Shown piece after piece: positions 8,138 through 10,696 of a stretch of 10,696 nucleotides of DNA (its first letter is position 1; every line of letters begins with the position of its first letter). Origin of the DNA: an uncultured Bacteroidia bacterium (GTDB lineage: Bacteria > Bacteroidota > Bacteroidia > Bacteroidales > UBA932); assembly GCA_902796455.1 (NCBI GenBank), contig CADBPH010000197.1, positions 1-10,696 on the forward strand, written 5' to 3'. A program made the translations under genes and the position numbers. A model generated the notes under the pieces. The model had not been told where the DNA came from, searched no databases, and worked only from the letters and a program-made list of their open reading frames with translations.

Positions 8138-9868
8138 ATGTCCCATATCCTGAAAAGAATCCTGCCGACAGCCGTTCTGGGTCTGCTGAGCCTGTGGTTC
8201 TGGGCCATCATTAGCCCGAATATCCTGCATTTCCACGAAACGGCACAGTTTTTCCCGTATACCTGGACCCACCTGCGGGAAGCGCTCGGCATCCCGGGCG
8301 GACCGGCCCGCTATGTATCGGAATTCTTCGTCCAGTTCTTCCTGTACGCATTCCCGGCCGGGCTGATTGTCTCCCTGTTCCTCTGCGCCCTGCAAGGCTT
8401 GTCCTGGAAACTGGCCTGCCAGTTCCGGAAACAGGAGTCTGAGGCACTGTACCCCCTGAGCTTCATTGTCCCCTTCTGCGCGTGGACCTATCTCTGCGAT
8501 TTCGGGAACATGTTTACAGGAATCGTCGCCCTGACCGGAGTCCTTGCCGGCGCCTGCCTGTATTTCAACAAGGAACGTTCCTGGGGGGCTGCGGCGCTGA
8601 CCACCCTGCTGCTGTACTGGACTTGCGGGCCGTTGGCCGGCATCTTTGTCCTCCTGCTGGCCCTGCATACGATCCTGAAGGGAGGCAAGGCATGGCCGGT
8701 CATTGCAGCCCTCGCGCTATGGGCCCTGCTCCCCTTCCTCTGGCATTACTGCATCCAGTATACTCTGAAGGAACTGTATCTGGGCAATGAATACTACCAT
8801 GAGCCGCAGAAATGGTCTGCAGGCTATTGGATACTGGCTGCTTCTCCCTTGGCAGTCTGCCTGGTCCAGGGACTGCTTCCCGCACCCAGGGAAGGACGTG
8901 GAGCGACATGGTCATGGCTGATCGGCAGCATCCTGGTCTTCGGCCTGGGCTGGTTCTGGATGATCCGGCACTGCAACCCGACGTATGAACGGATTTTCAA
9001 ATACGATAAGATGGCCCTCCACCAGGACTGGGACGGCATCCTGGCCAAAGCCAAAAAAGTTCCGCCCCGGACCCTGGCCGAAGCGACAGCTGTCAACCTG
9101 TCCATGGCCATGCAGGGGCGCCTCCTGACCGATCTCTTCCAATTCCAGCAACCGGGTCCCACTTCCCTGTTCCCGGACTATGCGTCCGGCTATGTCGTTA
9201 CCCTGACCGCAGGTGAATCCGTCTACCGGGCAGGCCTGCTCAGCACGGCCCGCCATTACGCTTTTGAGGAGTACGAGTCCTATCCGAACTACCAAGTAAG
9301 CGCCCGACACATGAAACGCGTGGCGGAAATCGATCTCATGCACGGACAGTACACCTTGGCCCGGCGTTTCCTCAAAGACCTCAGTCACACGTTGTTCTAT
9401 CGGAAATGGGCGAAACGGTACCTCGAAGACCCGACCCGTATCGAAGAAGATCCGGAATACCAGCGTCTGATGCAATACCGTGATTCTTCCGATTTCCTGT
9501 ACAGCGATTCTTCCGATGACGACAAGCGTGAAATGCTCCGCCACATTGTTGCAAAAGACGGACAGGTTTCCGTCCCGATGCAATACCTGCTGGCGTATGA
9601 CCTGCTGGCCCGTGACCTGTTCTCCCTGCGGGTTCACCTGCTCCTCATCGATTTCAAAGGGGAAGTGCCGCCGCTTATCCAGCAGGCTGCGGCCATGTTT
9701 GACGGCGCCTTCTTCGAAGTCGCTCCCGAGGAACGCGCGCTGGTGAGCGATGAAATCCGCAAACAGTACTCGGACTTCCAGACCGCCTTGATTGAGGACC
9801 GGAGCGGCGGCGAGATCAAAGCCCGCTTCGGTAAGACCTATTGGTACTATTATTCGCAAAAACAATGA
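8138..9868 (+). CDS. Polytopic membrane protein with large soluble C-terminal domain (DUF6057-like)
   Basis: A 576-residue protein of unknown function. The N-terminal half is strongly hydrophobic with about eight candidate membrane helices, near residues 9-29, 62-85, 104-120, 124-143, 149-180 (one or two), 186-204, 229-247 and 258-276. Residues from about 280 to 576 are soluble, mostly helical and TPR-like in feel (for example ATAVNLSMAMQGRLL at 316-330 and LARRFLKDLSH at 407-417), and should lie on one side of the inner membrane. I believe this is the Bacteroidota family called DUF6057, often seen beside PD40 lipoproteins; that name is from memory and unverified. The ATG at 8138 comes one base after the preceding stop, and the stop overlaps the next start (ATGA). 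No catalytic motif is visible. It may anchor or serve the two flanking haem-motif lipoproteins. Confidence 0.68.
   Translation: MSHILKRILPTAVLGLLSLWFWAIISPNILHFHETAQFFPYTWTHLREALGIPGGPARYVSEFFVQFFLYAFPAGLIVSLFLCALQGLSWKLACQFRKQESEALYPLSFIVPFCAWTYLCDFGNMFTGIVALTGVLAGACLYFNKERSWGAAALTTLLLYWTCGPLAGIFVLLLALHTILKGGKAWPVIAALALWALLPFLWHYCIQYTLKELYLGNEYYHEPQKWSAGYWILAASPLAVCLVQGLLPAPREGRGATWSWLIGSILVFGLGWFWMIRHCNPTYERIFKYDKMALHQDWDGILAKAKKVPPRTLAEATAVNLSMAMQGRLLTDLFQFQQPGPTSLFPDYASGYVVTLTAGESVYRAGLLSTARHYAFEEYESYPNYQVSARHMKRVAEIDLMHGQYTLARRFLKDLSHTLFYRKWAKRYLEDPTRIEEDPEYQRLMQYRDSSDFLYSDSSDDDKREMLRHIVAKDGQVSVPMQYLLAYDLLARDLFSLRVHLLLIDFKGEVPPLIQQAAAMFDGAFFEVAPEERALVSDEIRKQYSDFQTALIEDRSGGEIKARFGKTYWYYYSQKQ
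9482..9517 (+). repeat. Two copies of a 12-base direct repeat inside the membrane protein gene
   Basis: GATTCTTCCGAT occurs at 9482-9493 and 9506-9517, a 24-base period that keeps the frame. It encodes DSSD twice within an acidic, serine-rich stretch (residues 449-462), probably a surface loop created by a small in-frame duplication. Confidence 0.6.
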
Positions 9869-10696
9869 AACGGATTATCGGCCTATTGCTTCTCGCCGCC
9901 GGCACCTTGTCCTGCGCAGGGACGGACGGGACCTCTTCAGAGGCATTCCCTCCTATCTGGCCGGATTACACGGATGTTACCATCCCCGTGAACATTGCCC
10001 CGATGAATTTCGGGCCGGCGGACGGACTGCCCGTCAAGGGCTTACGCGTTGAAGTACGCACGCCGGACGGGAAAACCGTGCTGCGGAGCCGCGGCCGCGT
10101 CGCCCAGTTCCCCCTCCGGCGCTGGCACAAGATCCTCCGGCGGCAGGCCGGAAGTTCCCTGACCTTCCATGTCGCGATGAAAGCGGAAGGGCAGTGGACG
10201 AACTACAAGCCTTTTGACATGCATGTCAGCCCCGACCCGATCGACTACGGACTGACTTACCGCATGATTCCTCCGGGCTACCAGTCCTTCGGCCACATGG
10301 GCATTTTTGAACGGAACCTGTCCAATTTCCACCAACGGGAACTGATTGATACCCGCATGCTCAATTCGGGCTGTGTGAACTGCCATACACAAAACCGGAC
10401 AGACCCTGCAACGTTCTCCCTCCACATCCGGGGGCGCCACGGTGCGACCGTCCTGCAACACGACGGGCAGTCCGAGTATTTGAATACCGTAACAGACAGT
10501 ACCGGCGGCGTTTTCGTCTATTCGTACTGGCATCCATCCGGAGAGTATATCGCGTATTCCACCAATGCGACGCGTCAGTCATTCTACACGGATTCGCACC
10601 GTTTGCTGGAAGGCTACGACGAAAAGTCGGATGTCATCGTGTACCATGTTCCCAGCCACGCCATCCTGCGGCCGCCGCAAAGCAACCGGAAAGACC
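9865..10696 (+). CDS. Second PD40 lipoprotein with CXXCH haem motif, 3'-truncated by the window
   Basis: The ATG at 9865 overlaps the membrane protein stop (ATGA) and the frame stays open for 277 codons to the window end. The N-terminus is a lipoprotein signal (MKRIIGLLLLAAGTLSC, C17 lipidated). It is a close paralogue of the gene at 5117: in an ungapped hand alignment from PPIWPDYT to RKD, about 180 of 249 residues are identical (72%). PVNIAPMNFGPADGLP (41-56), PPGYQSFGHMG (136-146) and the haem motif C170-V-N-C173-H174 in SGCVNCHTQNRTD are retained; the first PD40 strand (SYWHPSGEYIAYS, 220-232) is present and the rest lies beyond the window. The signal peptides have diverged much more than the mature domains. 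The role is unknown; it probably acts with, or as an alternative to, the first copy. Confidence 0.85.
   Translation, partial: MKRIIGLLLLAAGTLSCAGTDGTSSEAFPPIWPDYTDVTIPVNIAPMNFGPADGLPVKGLRVEVRTPDGKTVLRSRGRVAQFPLRRWHKILRRQAGSSLTFHVAMKAEGQWTNYKPFDMHVSPDPIDYGLTYRMIPPGYQSFGHMGIFERNLSNFHQRELIDTRMLNSGCVNCHTQNRTDPATFSLHIRGRHGATVLQHDGQSEYLNTVTDSTGGVFVYSYWHPSGEYIAYSTNATRQSFYTDSHRLLEGYDEKSDVIVYHVPSHAILRPPQSNRKD

Noticed and set aside
8912..9865. A 317-codon minus-strand frame opposite the membrane protein gene
   Set aside because: Shadow of the plus-strand gene, which is coupled at both ends to its neighbours.

Overview
This window looks like chromosomal DNA of a member of the Bacteroidota, probably a GC-rich Bacteroidales lineage (Alistipes, Cryptobacteroides or similar; the genus cannot be fixed from this sequence). 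The reasons are the protein families present (a DUF5107-TPR protein, PD40 lipoproteins of the 'PDYTxVTxPVNIAPMNF' type, a secreted lipoprotein mutarotase), the lack of Shine-Dalgarno sequences with A-rich stretches before several starts, and relaxed Bacteroidota-style lipoboxes. There are no RNA genes, insertion sequences, CRISPR arrays, phage genes, regulators or SusC/SusD pairs. All genes lie on the + strand, and the longest non-coding stretch is 65 bases.

Layout. The first block (1-5051) has three genes: the 3' part of a clan GH-A/GH5-like TIM-barrel protein whose catalytic glutamates appear to be replaced; a 1010-residue secreted DUF5107-TPR protein; and a lipoprotein aldose 1-epimerase with an intact active site. 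The 65-base gap that follows holds a strong GC-rich hairpin with a short T run. The second block (5117 to the end) has four genes separated by 5 bases, 1 base and a 4-base overlap: a PD40 lipoprotein with a CXXCH haem-binding motif; a right-handed beta-helix (pectate-lyase-like) lipoprotein; a polytopic membrane protein with a large soluble C-terminal half (DUF6057-like); and a second CXXCH-PD40 lipoprotein, cut off by the window end, about 72% identical to the first by hand count.

Working together. Every gene encodes a product predicted to be exported or in the membrane, except the first, whose N-terminus is missing. The set reads as an envelope system for handling sugars: sugar-binding or sugar-modifying folds (GH5-like, DUF5107, mutarotase, beta-helix) next to paired putative c-type haem lipoproteins and an inner-membrane protein. 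No substrate or reaction can be assigned from sequence alone. The most interesting points are the CXXCH motif conserved in both PD40 paralogues around a beta-helix/membrane pair, the GH5-like protein with a substituted catalytic centre, and the hairpin dividing an otherwise tight cluster.
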